In this document: piece by piece, positions 1-13,300 of the stretch
Layout: every line of letters starts with the position of its first letter
How positions within the stretch are numbered: the first letter of the stretch is position 1
Assembly: GCA_022605955.1 (NCBI GenBank)
Contig: JAKCOZ010000003.1
Span: 40,636,761-40,700,760, forward strand
DNA length: 64,000 nucleotides
Direction of reading: 5' to 3'
DNA from: Rallus limicola
Taxonomy: Eukaryota > Chordata > Aves > Gruiformes > Rallidae
The notes under the pieces: generated by a model
Seen by the model: only the letters and a program-made list of their open reading frames with translations
Database searches by the model: none
Told to the model about the DNA's origin: nothing
Translations under genes and position numbers: made by a program

Positions 1-1212
1 TGATCAAATAAACAGTATCACAATCTGCTCAAAGTATTCTACCACATGTGCTCCTCCCCTATTCTCATATGCTCTGCATCCAAGTGAGTGACAGCTTAGT
101 ATGACGTATATAAGACCATCAACAGGGCTGTTGAAGTTGAAACAAAAATTATGGTATCAGGCTAATTACCTACTAATTCTAGTAAGATCAAGAACACATT
201 CAATAAAACAGCTTTCATTTTGCATTATGTTAATTCATAATATTTATTTCAAAACTCTATCTCAAATGAAAAAGGACAGGAATAACTTGAAGGCTTTGTA
301 AAACTAATACCAGAATGACATAAACCAAAAAATATTTAATTATTGTTTTGCTAAAGCAATTTTAGAGGCGTGGAAGTTTGTAAAGATTGCCAAATTGCAA
401 AAATGTCAAGATCATCTCTAAGAATTTGATTTTAAATTTGTACAGTTTTATTTCAAAAAGTACAGGTGCGAGATAGTTTTATTTAAAATAACTGCCAACT
501 AAATGCACTGAATAGTAACATTAATTGAGAAGAAAACAATATCAGACATAAGATGATGAGTCAGAACAGCTTCAATTAAATGCAAAAACCTATTAATTTC
601 AGTGCAGAGAGACAACCAAAGTGATGTTAGCACAATACTACAAAAAAGTGTATAGTAACTATTCACTTGGTAAGGAAAAAACCCAGGACTGAACAAAAAA
701 TCCCAATCAACATAGACAAGCAATTCCCGGATCCAAGTTAGTCACTGTGGCAAGAACAGATAATTTATATGAAAAGATCTAAGGGTTAATGTTCTACAAT
801 AGCATTCTAAAAAGCTTCATCTATTCCAGATACACCATTTTCTTTTACCATTTAAGAAAAATACTATTTCAGTGGAACATGAGTTCCTTAGTACAGCAAC
901 TCTCCCATTACTCACACTCAATAGACCATACCAGTTTGAGACATTTTGTTGCTGCACTGGGATGAAAAGACTACAGGCTTTACAAATTTTAAACTTGTGT
1001 TTCTGCCCCAGTTCCTGCCATTTACTTGTATGTATAATGCTATTGGGATCCAATACCCTTACGATGACACCACCAGTAATGTTTGGGTCCATATTTCTGT
1101 GATTATTTTGTGAAGATTCCTTCATTTTCACTTCTTATGGAAATGTGTGCACAGAAAGATCAGTTATCTGTAATACTTAGATAACTTGCTACCAGAGTTT
1201 TGAGTCACATAC
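1..1212 (-). other. Start of LNPEP intron 11
   Basis: No LNPEP exon 12 sequence is visible. An open stretch of about 100 codons on the minus strand (817-1131) has no recognisable similarity and no sign of being an exon. Nothing else is recognised here. Confidence 0.8.
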
Positions 1213-1301
1213 CTGACTTTTGATCCAATAAGTATGCATTAGGACAATGGGTCAAGTTGCAGTTACTAGTTATATAGGTGAGAGGAATATGCCACAGGTA
1301 G
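1213..1301 (-). CDS. LNPEP: LNPEP exon 11 (last exon in the window)
   Basis: 89 nt. It encodes (S)[11 protein letters not shown]...LLDQKS plus one base, residues about 649-678. Acceptor TTTGCAG, donor TCAG|GTATGT. The human counterpart continues with GVINLTEE; I looked for that exon in the remaining 1.2 kb and did not find it, so it lies off the left edge. Confidence 0.95.
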
Positions 1302-4300
1302 CTGCAAAGGAAAGCGAACATTTACTGACATAGCATAGAGATATCTTGCTTGAAGTGTTTGGGTTGATTTAAGCATTTCAGTATGTTCCACAATTAAAAC
1401 CATTGCATGCTGTGTAAAACAATCAAGTATAAATCTCACACATATAATCAGAGTATGATAAATGGAAGATAAAACAAATGCTGGGAAATGGGAAAATTTA
1501 ATAGAATCATAGAATGGCTTGGGTTGGAAGGGAAGTTCAGGGATATCTTCAACCAGGTCAGAGGTACAGACCCCCTCAAATGTTTCCATGGATGGGGAAT
1601 CCACAGCCTCTCTGGGAAACTTCTTCCACTGTGGTAATGTGGTGGTTTAGGCCAGGCTGGAGCACAAACGCCCACCAAAGTTGGTCTACCACTCCCCTTT
1701 TCAGCTGGACAGAGGAGAAAATATATCTTGAGAGGCTCAGGGGTTGAGATAAGGATAGGGAGAGATCATCCCATAATCAGCATCACAGGCAAAAGACTCA
1801 AAACAGAGTGAAGGAAAGAAAACTCTCTAATTTATGACACTGCACTGCACACATGGTGACACCAGAGTTGGATAATGAGAAGCACAACCAGATCTTAAAG
1901 CACCCTCCCCCTTCCTTCCTAACAGACTTCACTTTAGTCATGATTTCGCTCCCTTCTTCCCCTCCATTGTGGTACAGGGAGGGGTAGGGACTTGGGGAAT
2001 GGGGGCTTTGGTCAGTTCCGTGCAAGCTGGTTTCCTTCTTGCCCAGGGGGGCATTCATTCCTCACACCCTTCACCTGCTGCTCTGTGGGGTCCCACCCAC
2101 AGGACACAGTCCTTCATGAACTTCTCCAATGTGAGTCCTTTCCCACAGGACTTCAGCTCTTCACCAGCTGCCCCAACCGCGGGTCACTGCTATGGCAGGC
2201 AGTCATAAATCACAATGTCTCTTAGTGTCTCAGTCTCTCTTCACTGGCCTTGGTGTCTGCACAGCTCCTTACATCTTCTCCCTCACTTCTCTGGTGGCAA
2301 AATGCAGCTGCTTGCGTGGTTTTTTTTTCTCCTACATGTGATTCCCAGAGGCGCTGTGATCATAGCTGATGGGCTTGGCCTTGGTCAGCAGTGACTCTGG
2401 CCTTGTAATCAGCTGATATTTACTCTCTGGGCCCTGCAGAGAGCTTCTTGCTGCTTCTTGCAGGAGCTATCCCTGCAGCCCCACCTTCTCCACCAGGACC
2501 CAGCCACACAAAACTGTGACAGGTACAATGCTCACTGTAAAAAGGTTCTTCCTCATATGTAGTCTGAATCTATGGTCCTTCAATTTAAAACCATTAGTCT
2601 TTGTCCTATCACTGCACACCCTCTACACAGCCCCTCTCCATCTTTCCTTTTAGTACTGAAAGACAGAAAGGTCTCCATGGAGCCTTCTCAACTCCTGGCT
2701 AAACAACTCCCAACTGCCTCAGCTTGCCCTCATAGGAGAGGTGTTCCATCTCTCATTTTTGTGTTCCTCTGGACCTGCTCCAAGAAGTTCCAGTGTTGGA
2801 TGCAGTATTCCAGGTGAGGTCTCCCCAGAGAGGAATAGAGGGACAATCCCTTCCTTGCTGGACACTTCTTTTTGAAGGAAGGACATGACTGACTTTCTGA
2901 GCTGCAAGTGCACACCACTCAGTCATATCCAGCTTTTCATCCATTGGTATCCCCAAGTCCCTCTCTGCAGAGCTGTTCTCAAATCTTTTTATTCTTCATC
3001 TTGTATTGATATTGAGGGTTGCCATGACCCACAGGCAGGACATTGCATTTGGCGTTGTTGAACACCTCATAAGGTTCACACAGGTCCACTTTCAAGATTG
3101 TCCAGAATCTTGAAATCTCTCTGAATGTCATCCCATCCCTCAGGCATGTCAACTGCACCACACAGTTTGGTGTCATCTGCAATTGTGCTGAGGGTACGCT
3201 CAATCCCATAATCATTGATGAAGACATTAAACAGTATTGGCCCAATACGGACTCCCTGAGGAATACACATTTCCTAGTACTTCTTCCTTCATTTTAGCAT
3301 GCTAAGTATCTTGTCCAAAGTCAATCAGACAGGAAATCTCTGTCTGTACTGGAAATTCAGTCATTACTGAATTTTCACTTCAATCCAATGTTCCATCCTC
3401 CTGGAATTTTATAAGTTCTATTATTTTTTAATAAGCAATGCATGTTGATTCAAGTGCAACACTCAAGTTCCAAATCATGGTAATAGAAACCATAATTGAT
3501 AACATACCTCAAAGACTGCTTCAAATGAACTGCAAGCTGGAAGCATAAATGCTGTAGTGGCTCATAATGATGATAAGGACTTGACTTTAGAGAAACAACT
3601 TTGAGTAAGTTGAAAAGACATGCACATATGCATTCCAATTTTGACAGGGACCCCTTCTGTGTATGAATCACACAGAGTACTCTTCTTCAAAAACTTCTCA
3701 TGCACTCCCCAAAACCAGAATAATTAAGCTTTTTTCCCTTCAGCCACACATCATTTTAATTCCTCCACATAACAAAAATAAAACAAAGCCCAACTGCCAA
3801 TATTTCAACAGACAATCCTTTCACAGGCCTGATTCTGCAACATGATGCTAAGGTCACAGATCCTGTTAAGACTTCAGACAACCGAGTAAAACCACCAAAA
3901 CCCGCACTGGATTCAAACCTACATATTTTGGTTTGTTACAAAATACAGTAAGATTTATTGTACAAGACATATATGCAGTATCTTCAGTTTTACATCTAGC
4001 AACTGCCACATCTTTGCTTCTTCAGCATTTGTATTTGTACTTCCTTCTACATTTTGATACAATGGATATTGCCTCTCTTGTATACTCAGACATTTGTTGT
4101 TATGCATTAGTGCCATCTTAAAAATGTTATGCCAAGAAACCTTTGATTCAATCTTCTCTACTTTCCTCTAATAATGGCCAAGATGTACAGTGAATTTTGG
4201 CAAGAAGGATTTGAGGCTCTAGAGACACATACATCTGACTTCTGCAAACTTCTCCAATCTGACTTTCTACAGCTTCTCAATAATCACACAAAAGTTTCTG

Positions 4301-7300
4301 AAATTAAAATAAAACTTCACCTGTGAGTTCTGTCTTTTTGGTACTAAAAAGCCTGAGGCATTAATTCTATTATTTACCCCAACTAATCTCAAGCTTAAAA
4401 CCTTCAGCAAAGGATGCAAATATGAAACTCTGTTTACCACACCACAGACTTTTACCAGTTGCTTGATAGGAAACAGACTAATTTCCAATCTTATTTCCCT
4501 TATCTTAAGGGAGATATTAGATGTGTGAATTTTGGTACCAAATTCTCTATCACTACCTGTCTTCAAGAAAAATACTGAAACCCCTGAACACAAATGAGAA
4601 AGATGTACAAGAAAGTTATGTGCAAATACATCTTAATGGATAAAAAGTATCAAGAAGGCAGTAACCTTGCATCTGATGTCCAATTTTCTGGTTCCACACG
4701 ATACAAAAATTTCTCTTGTTGTACAGAAATCATCTTTCCCTTTCGGACAACAGTGACTAAAGGAAATCCTTTGTGCAGAATCCAAGTTTTCATCAACTTT
4801 TTTACATCTAGCGTTCCATTGGTAATCTGTAAAAAAATTATACCAGGAAAATGACAAATAGAGAATGTTTTTAACCTTTCCTCCTTAACCTACAAAATAG
4901 TAGCATGGTTCTGCATCTGTAAACCATTACTTTAACACTGAGCTTGTAAATTTTGTATGCAAAAGTTTAGCAAGTGTTTTTTACTTTCCTGAGAGAATCC
5001 TAGCCAAGCAGCGGAAAGACACATTTGAAACATCAGGTATGTCGAAATGAATATGGAGAAGAGACTGTTACAGAAAAGAGACTTACAGTAAGCTCCCAAT
5101 CTCCCTCAACCCTCTTTCCTTATTGCATTCTGATATTATACAGGTGTTTCAAGTTAAAGATTTTATTTTAATTCTGAAGTGAATGTTATAAATTTAATTA
5201 AACTGATGATGTACAAATGTTGCAAAACAAAAACAACTTATCCCTTATATTAAGCACGCTCTCTTTTTTTTTTAAATTATTTTTTATTTTCCCACTGTGC
5301 TTTTGCATAGCTTAACCTCTGACCTCTTGTCCTCTTTCAGGAACTGTTTACATTACAACATCCGCACTAAGGGATAAGTACTTTATAATGTCTACATATT
5401 ACTGCCTCTTTATTAGCAGACATGAGACATGATAATCCATCATGAAAAATACAGTATATACCCTAATTTACAATCATAAATATATTTTAGATTAAACCAT
5501 CAAGAAGATAAGGAAATTAGTATATTGTGATTCCAGTTAAATTTGATTTTTACCAAACTGTAGCATGCCTTCCTCTACTCATCAGCAAGTCACTGTTCAA
5601 GCCAACAACAACATGTACAGCTTACCCTCATGGAAAAATACTACATTATTTATGTCAAGAATTATAAACTTTAAATAGGGTTTCAATTCCAGGAAGCAAT
5701 TCTCTATCAAAAGTTTAAAATGTTTAGAATTTCAAGCCTACAGGTTCTTTTCCTTTTTATATGCTCCCAAAACCTACTGTTGGCTAATTCCTCTTCTTCT
5801 GTCTTGTTATCGCAAGCTATTATTAATACAACATTGTTACATTAATCAAGCTCTTCACCAACTGCTGAATGCATGCTCTCACTGTCTTTTGCCACTATGT
5901 TTTCCTTACCTTCCTGTTACACTTTGAAACCACCAAGAACTCCAGAAGATTGAAGCCAGCCAACCAAAAAAAGAAAACCCCAAACACAAACCAAAAAAAC
6001 CCAAACCCAAAATACGAGGAATGTTAAGTGATCAGGAAACCAGTTAAGGCTAATATTGCCAACACGCCTGTTTTGCATATCAGTCTTTCTGTGATAATAT
6101 TGTGAGGCACCCAAAGACTGACAAAAAGATTTGTGTCTAATATGTACAGAAATGTGAGTAAATGTGAAATTTGCTATACTGAAACTATTCTTTCCAAAAT
6201 GCCCAGTCACCAGAATTTAAAACATTTTGTTAGAAAGTGCAGGTTCATAGTTTCATCGTAATAATTTTATTGATATGAATGGATTTTATTGACATATCTT
6301 TCTTGAACAGCAGCTCCTAACTCCAATGAAAGGAACTTAATAACTTCATCCACCTTCCCTCAAGGTGAGATACGCAAAAGTTTGCTTTTTGTGTCCCAGA
6401 TTTTTCCTTTGATTCACATGCAGTTTATTCATCTGCATTCCAATTATGAGTGTTGACTTCCACAGAGAAGGTTAAGACTTGAGAAATTATTGTGCATTTT
6501 GTGATGTGAACAGCAAAAATTTATGATCAAATAAAACATAACTTATGAATGGAATTTTCAAGCACTTTCAGCCTAGGCATGGGAGCCTAGGCATAACTAA
6601 TGAGAGCATAATGAAAAATAGTCAATTTGCTGAATATCATAGATTTGTTTTTACTATTACCATAAATTTGGGAAACAACCAGAAAGGATACCGAAGATCT
6701 CAGCCCTATTAGTATCAGTAATGCTCAGTACTATTACTATTAGTAATGCTAATAACTTAACTGCCGTAAGGGAGACTTGGGGCACAAGTTATTTTCTCTT
6801 CCATCCTTCCAAGTTATGGAAGATGACATGGGATATAATAGAAGGATCCTGTCTGTAAATATATGGGAGGTTCTTTGGCTTCTTTGGTCATGGTTGATTT
6901 TATAATACAAAAGGCCTGACACGAGCATGTGGGAAGGGTTTATCATCCAGGGGGAGTAGGATTCTAGGAAGAGAATTAGCTGGCCTCATCCATAAGGCCT
7001 TAAACTAGATTTGAAGGGGGCCACAACCCTTGCTGGTTGTTCCTGGGTTCCCACCAGTGAGGCAGTTTCAGTATTAATGAGAACCAGAAGATCTCACACT
7101 CCCCTAAGGCAAAAATGGTGTGTGCAGGTTGCTTCCTGGAATGCCTGTACACCAATGCATGCAGTACCGGGAATGAACCGGGGAGTTGAAAATCTGTATG
7201 CAGTCAAAGGGTTATGACCTAGCTGCAATTACACAGACATGGTGGGACAACTCATGTGACTGGAATGTGGCCATGGATGGCTATGTTGTTTTTAGGAAAG

Positions 7301-10300
7301 ACAGGTCAACAAGGAAAGGAGATGGAGTTGCTCTTTATGTGAGAGAGCAACTAGGATGCATAGAGTTCTGTCCAAGGGCAGACAAGGAACAAGAGTTTGT
7401 GGGTGAGAATTAAAGGACAGACTAGAATGGGGGGATACTGTTGTGGTAGGCTATTTCAGACCACCTTATCAAGAGAAGGAAGTTGATGAGGTCTTCTACA
7501 GGCAGCTGATAGGAGCCTCGCAATTGCAGGCCCTGGTTCTTATGGGGGATTTTAACTAGCCAGGTATTTGCTGGAACGATGGCACAGCCAGCTGCTCACA
7601 GTCCAGCAGGTTCCTCCAGTTCATTCATGATAACTTCTGAATGCAAATCCTGGATGAGCCTACTAGGGGAGGAGCGCTGCTGATCTTGACCTCACTGACA
7701 AGGAGGAACTGTTTGAAGAGGTGAAGGTTGAGGGTAGACTGTGCTGCAGTGACCATGAGATGGTTGAGATCAAGATCTTATGCAGTAGGAAGAGAATAGC
7801 ACGTAGGACTGCAACCCTGGACTTCAGCAGGGCCAACTCTGGCTTCTTGAAGCAATTACTGGGGGAAATCCCATGGGTCAGGGTACGAGAAGTAACAGGG
7901 GCCCAAGATAGTTGGTCCATATTCAAGGACTACTTCTTCCAAGCTCAAGATCAGAGCACGTCAATGGGAAAAGAAGTCCTTTCTCTGGTGGCAAAATGCA
8001 GCTGTTTGCATTTTTTTTTCTCCTAAATGTGATTCCCAGAGGTTCTGTGACCACTGCTGATTGGCTCAGCCTCAGTCAGCAGCAACTCTCTCAGGCCTGC
8101 AGAGAGCTTCTGGCTGCTTCTTGCAGCAGCCATTTTCTGCAGCCTCCCATTCTCTCCCAGCACCCAGCTACGCAAAACTGCGACAAAATGTAACTGAGGT
8201 TTTGAAAGACTGGAGAAAGACATCTGCTTGTGGAAAAGCTAAACTTGCCCCATGGACAGTTATAACAGCAGAGTTATAACTAACAAAATCCCCAAAACAT
8301 TTCTGTGACAAGGAGACAGACAGACTAAGCAAGTAATCTAAACTTTGGAGAACAACTCTTTCCCATGCTCTGGTAACAGTTAAACCTTGGATCTAGTAAC
8401 ATTTAAGCCCTCATATTATTTAAATGTGAGGCACCTAGCCACTTTGCGTGGATACTACAATCTCCCTGTGGTATGTTTTCTACATGCACATGACTGAAGA
8501 TGGTTGGTCAGGAGGTTCTATTTAGCAGAGGTTGAGGAGAGGAAACTCTGTTTTGCACTCTAAAAATCACTGTGGAAACCAGAAGGAGTTCTCTGTCATA
8601 AGAGAGTCACAGTCTGACATCAGTAATAATCCAGACTCTGTATGACTAAACATAAAAATTTACAGCCACCTGTGAAACTTGACAATAACTAACAGTTCTG
8701 CAGAAGTTCAAATATCATAAGGAAGATGCCAGGAAACAAAACTAAACATTAAGTTAGCATCCTGCCTAGCACTCAGCATCTGAGAGAACCTCAGAGACTT
8801 TAATACTTACTATGCAGTACATGCACTCACAAAGAAATCTTCCCTTATACAACTACCTTGACACTTCCTGGGGATACTCAACACCTTGCTCTTCTTGGGG
8901 TCACTCTCTCTCTTGCACTCTTCCTCATGCACACTGTTCCCCTCATACTCTCTCCTCCTCATGTGCTCTCTTCCTTGCATGATCATGACCCCACCCCTTC
9001 CTTGCTTTCTCTCCCTCCTTCAACCTCTCCTCCTCCTGTCCCTTTTCCCCTCTCCTTCACATGCGCTTTCTTGTCCCTGCTCCCCCTGGCTCCAACAGGT
9101 TTCTCTTCTCCTGCCCTTGCTCTCCTGTCTGTGTTCTTGCTTTCTTGCACCACTGCTCTCCTCCCATGGCCACTTTGATCAGACACAGCCTTATGTCTGC
9201 CTTACCATTTGAGAGCTGCTAAACTGAATTTTCCCAGACACTCTGTTTTTCTACAATTCTAGCACCCGTTGTTTAAACAGAAGCTATCACTGAAACTAAG
9301 TTACTCTCACAGGGAGACATCTACAGTAACTGGACTCAATTATTCCTTGAAAGTAAAGTTTTGTCCTGCAATTAAGATGACTTTTTACTCATCTTAACAC
9401 ACTAACAAGGCAAATCTAGAACAGAAATGTACATACTGATGTGTCCACACATGTGGATATGCATGGTAGTACATACCCACTTCCAGGACTTTTTTTGGTA
9501 TGAGGTTCAATAGAGTCCTAGAAGCAATCCACATATCTGTATGACAGAACTTCAGACATTGATAAGCAAGAAATTCAAAGTATTTACTTGCAGTGTCTTA
9601 GCTTATCTCTTTCATACACAATGAAAAACAAAACACAGTATAACAAATGCATACCTCATTCATGCTATCCCACAAATCATCACTCCGGGCAGATCCATAC
9701 TTGTGATTATACAAGTATAGTTCAATACCAGCTTGGAAAACGTCCTTACTGAGATAGTGCTTCAGCATCAAAAGAAGTGAAGCCCCCTTTAGGGAGGAAA
9801 AAAAGAATCAGTAAGTTTCTGTTACAGGGTTTGTTGAAGCATATGCATATTATAGCTCTTTAGGAGTACAAGAGTAACTCATAACCTGGCAGATACTATC
9901 CCAAACAGTGTAATTTGAAAAATTACCTTAACAGTCTCTTGCATTGGAAAAGTAAAAAAAAAAAAGTGCCATTTTACTTTTGCATAAAATCAAAGACAGC
10001 TACAAAAAAGGCTAGTATATCTTAAAATATTTTCAGTTGCTTAGGAAAGTTTTGGTTTTTGTATTTCGAAGGCTCAAAATACAGTTACAAAACAAGTTAA
10101 TAGACCCTGCAGTTAACACAATCTCATTTCTTATGGATATACCTCTGCTGGCTGTCATATTTCATTAGCAATACTCTTCCCTATGGTACGGAGCTGAACT
10201 TGTGAGAGACAGCGTTTAACAGTCAGATGATTTGTGGTTATAACCTCACACCCAATCCTCATCAGACATTAGAAATAATCAAGTTGCAGATAACCAAGAT

Positions 10301-13300
10301 GTGCAGACAATTTTACATTCCAGATGCAAGTCTCCAGGTCAGAAAGTTTCTAAAATGCTAGTTTTTAAAAACAGATGGTCTATGAGAAGGAGCAATTGCT
10401 TCAGGAGGTGCCTTGCTGTTACTGTCACTTGTTACACTCTGCTATCAGAAAAATAATTTATGTGTAACTGCATATTCAATTTCATCTACTGGGTTCTGTC
10501 TTAGATCTTAATGAGTATTTTACTTTGTGCTGAAGCATGCACCAAGTAGAAGGATGTTAAGTAACGATGAAAATACACATAATTTTTTCCTAATTAAAAG
10601 CTATGAGGACACTCAGAAACACAGCTGAGATACTCTGTATTGTTTGTGCTAGGTGTAAAGTATCCCCAGACAACTGTCAGTAAATACTTCCTTACTTGTG
10701 ATCCCACACTCATGTTTTCAATAGGTATTTCACTTTCCAAGTATTTCCAAATGTTTTTTAAAGTTACCTTGATATAAGAAAGTGCATCAAACATTTCTTG
10801 AATTTGCTCTGAAGACTGAACAGCAGAAGAGACAGGATGTGAAGAATTCAAGGAATCCTTCATCATAGCCTTGAAAATCAAATTAAGGAAATCTTCATCC
10901 TAAAAGAGAAACATCTGTAAGTGTCTGAGAAGCTAGAACTGTAAGCACAACAGTAATCATTGTCTCTGCTTTGCTCTTCCATTGGTCTAGCATGCCATTA
11001 TTTGCTATTCTACCCATGAAGGCAGCAAAAGAATTGTCAGGGTAGCATTTTTTAAATCTACTCTTTTACTGCCACATTTTAGCTGAGTAATCTCACTTGA
11101 GTTCACATCATTAGCGAGATCCTTAAGGTCCCATCTCACATAAATGAATCGTTGGCACTAGAGAAAATAAATGTACCTGTTAAGTAATGTTGTTCTTAAT
11201 TTCAGATTTGGCTCACCAATGTTTTCAGTTCATTGACAGGAAACAGGAAATACAAAAGCCTGACTTCTTCAGAATGGTTTACTATAAAAACATGAAATCT
11301 AGGGAAATCACACACTACAGTGATGTTCACATGAATGCAAACACCACCTTATCTAGTGATACTAGTACCAAAGTCTCTTACAACTTTTCTTCTATAAAGA
11401 AGATACTTGAATTCAATGTGCTGTTACTAGAAGTTGAGTATAGAATCATAGAATCATTAAGGTTGGAAAAGAACTTCAAAATCATCTAGTCCAACAATCC
11501 ATTTTATTGCACTGAGACTTGAGTACAAGATTCTTCTATGCACTTGAGGGTTACCAAAAAAAAAAAAAGAAAATGTTTTAAATTTTAAAGCTATTTGGAT
11601 TACTTTTTTTTTAACCAAAACACATTTTGGCACTACCAAGTGGTAAAATGAAATGTTGGTAAAGGCACATTGTCAGGCACCTTTTAGAATTAAGTATACA
11701 AGTGTTACATGTATCCTTGTTAAAACATCAGATTAGTTTTATGTCCTTCCCTCACCATGTATGTACTCAACAGCAGAGTAACTACACAGACATATTTTCT
11801 GATGCCAAACTAAACAACTAAGTTAAGCAAAATGAAAAACTTTAAAAACACTCAGCTCCAAGAAAGAATTACACTGAACCAAGTTAGCAAACCAAGCTTC
11901 TTACTGCACTAAAAAAGGTGAATTAAGAAAAACTTGTACTCAATCAGAATGCTGAGAACACAATCCAGCAAGCAGAAGCAGTACACATATGGTTTTTAAT
12001 CCACTGACTAATGCAAATCACATAAATACTTCCAGTGTAGTTTCTCCACTGCCCCTTCTATTTAGTTCCACTAGTCTTTGCATCTCTGTCTGCATTCAGT
12101 ATCAGGGATGCTTTATAGAAGTATCTGGTATTGCTTCCTTAGAGAGGAAAGATCAAATCTAAATCCTTTATGTTTTCCAGAATCTGAGAAGTTAGATCAC
12201 TTAGTTCCTGAGTAAGTTTTCAAATGATCACTGGGTTGTTATATCAAAAAGATTCTATCCTTCAGCCATATGTTTAAACAGAAGTGCCTGTGGGAGCAGT
12301 GGTTTGTACTATTAGTGTAACTCAAAGCTGTAAGAATCTATTGGGTGGAACGATGAGATAATTTTACATCAGGTCCCCTGATTTGTGTTCAGACACCAGC
12401 AAAGTACCAAAACCCAGGAATTATTACATGTATGTCTAGTAAACTAAAGCTCTGGTGCCTCCTAAGTCTCTTAGGAAAAATAGAGACTGACAAACTTGGT
12501 CAACAACATGCCTGGGCTTTCTGTATAAAGATTTTAAAAGATAACTTCTTAGACGTCTACACCTTTTAACACCTGCTATTTTGCACAAATGTTTTAATCT
12601 ACACAAAACACAAAGGCTGCATGTAGTCTACCACCAAAATAAATAAATAAAAAACCTTACAAAAACAATGTACCCTGTCCAAAGCCCCACCTCCCAAAAC
12701 ACTTCCAATAGGTACATTATAATCTAAATGGTGCCCAAAGTAACAATAGAAGTCTGTAACTATCAGTCCTTTTTGGGAGGTATTACAAAGTACCTTCTGT
12801 ATCTTAGAGAAGGTACAGAAAGTGTAGTTACATGAAGTACTTACTGAGTGTAATTCTGGAAAGATCTCCTCCATGGCAAAGTACTCCATGAAAGTTGCAA
12901 ATCCCTCGTTCAGCCAGAGGTCATTCCACCATTCCATAGTTACTAGATTGCCAAACCACTATGAGAGACCAAAAAATATCTTTCTTTTTCAGAAACAAAA
13001 TCAAATGAGTACAGTAACAATCCATCCATCCTTAGCTTTATTTTGTGACAAAATCATGCCCAGTCACAACGCAGTAATGGTTTTGCATGAACAGCTCCCT
13101 AACTGCATCATAACAGTACAGGAGAAAATACACCTGCAGGTATTCTGAACATACTCAATGCAGCACCCAGCCACAGTGAGCACAGGAGTGCGTTTAAGGA
13201 CAGAATTGCATTTTTAAAAAAATAAGAACCCAGCACATTTAAACAATGACCTCCCCAATGTAGTACCTGATGGGCAAGTTCATGTGCTATCACTGCAGTT

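Noticed and set aside
817..1131. Minus-strand open frame of 104 codons left of LNPEP exon 11, tested as exon 12
   Set aside because: No similarity to the expected GVINLTEE...NMNGYYIVHY region and no fitting splice sites. Most likely chance.
8858..9212. Two overlapping plus frames of over 100 codons rich in Leu, Pro and Ser
   Set aside because: They are a by-product of the C/T-rich tract, open in two frames at once.
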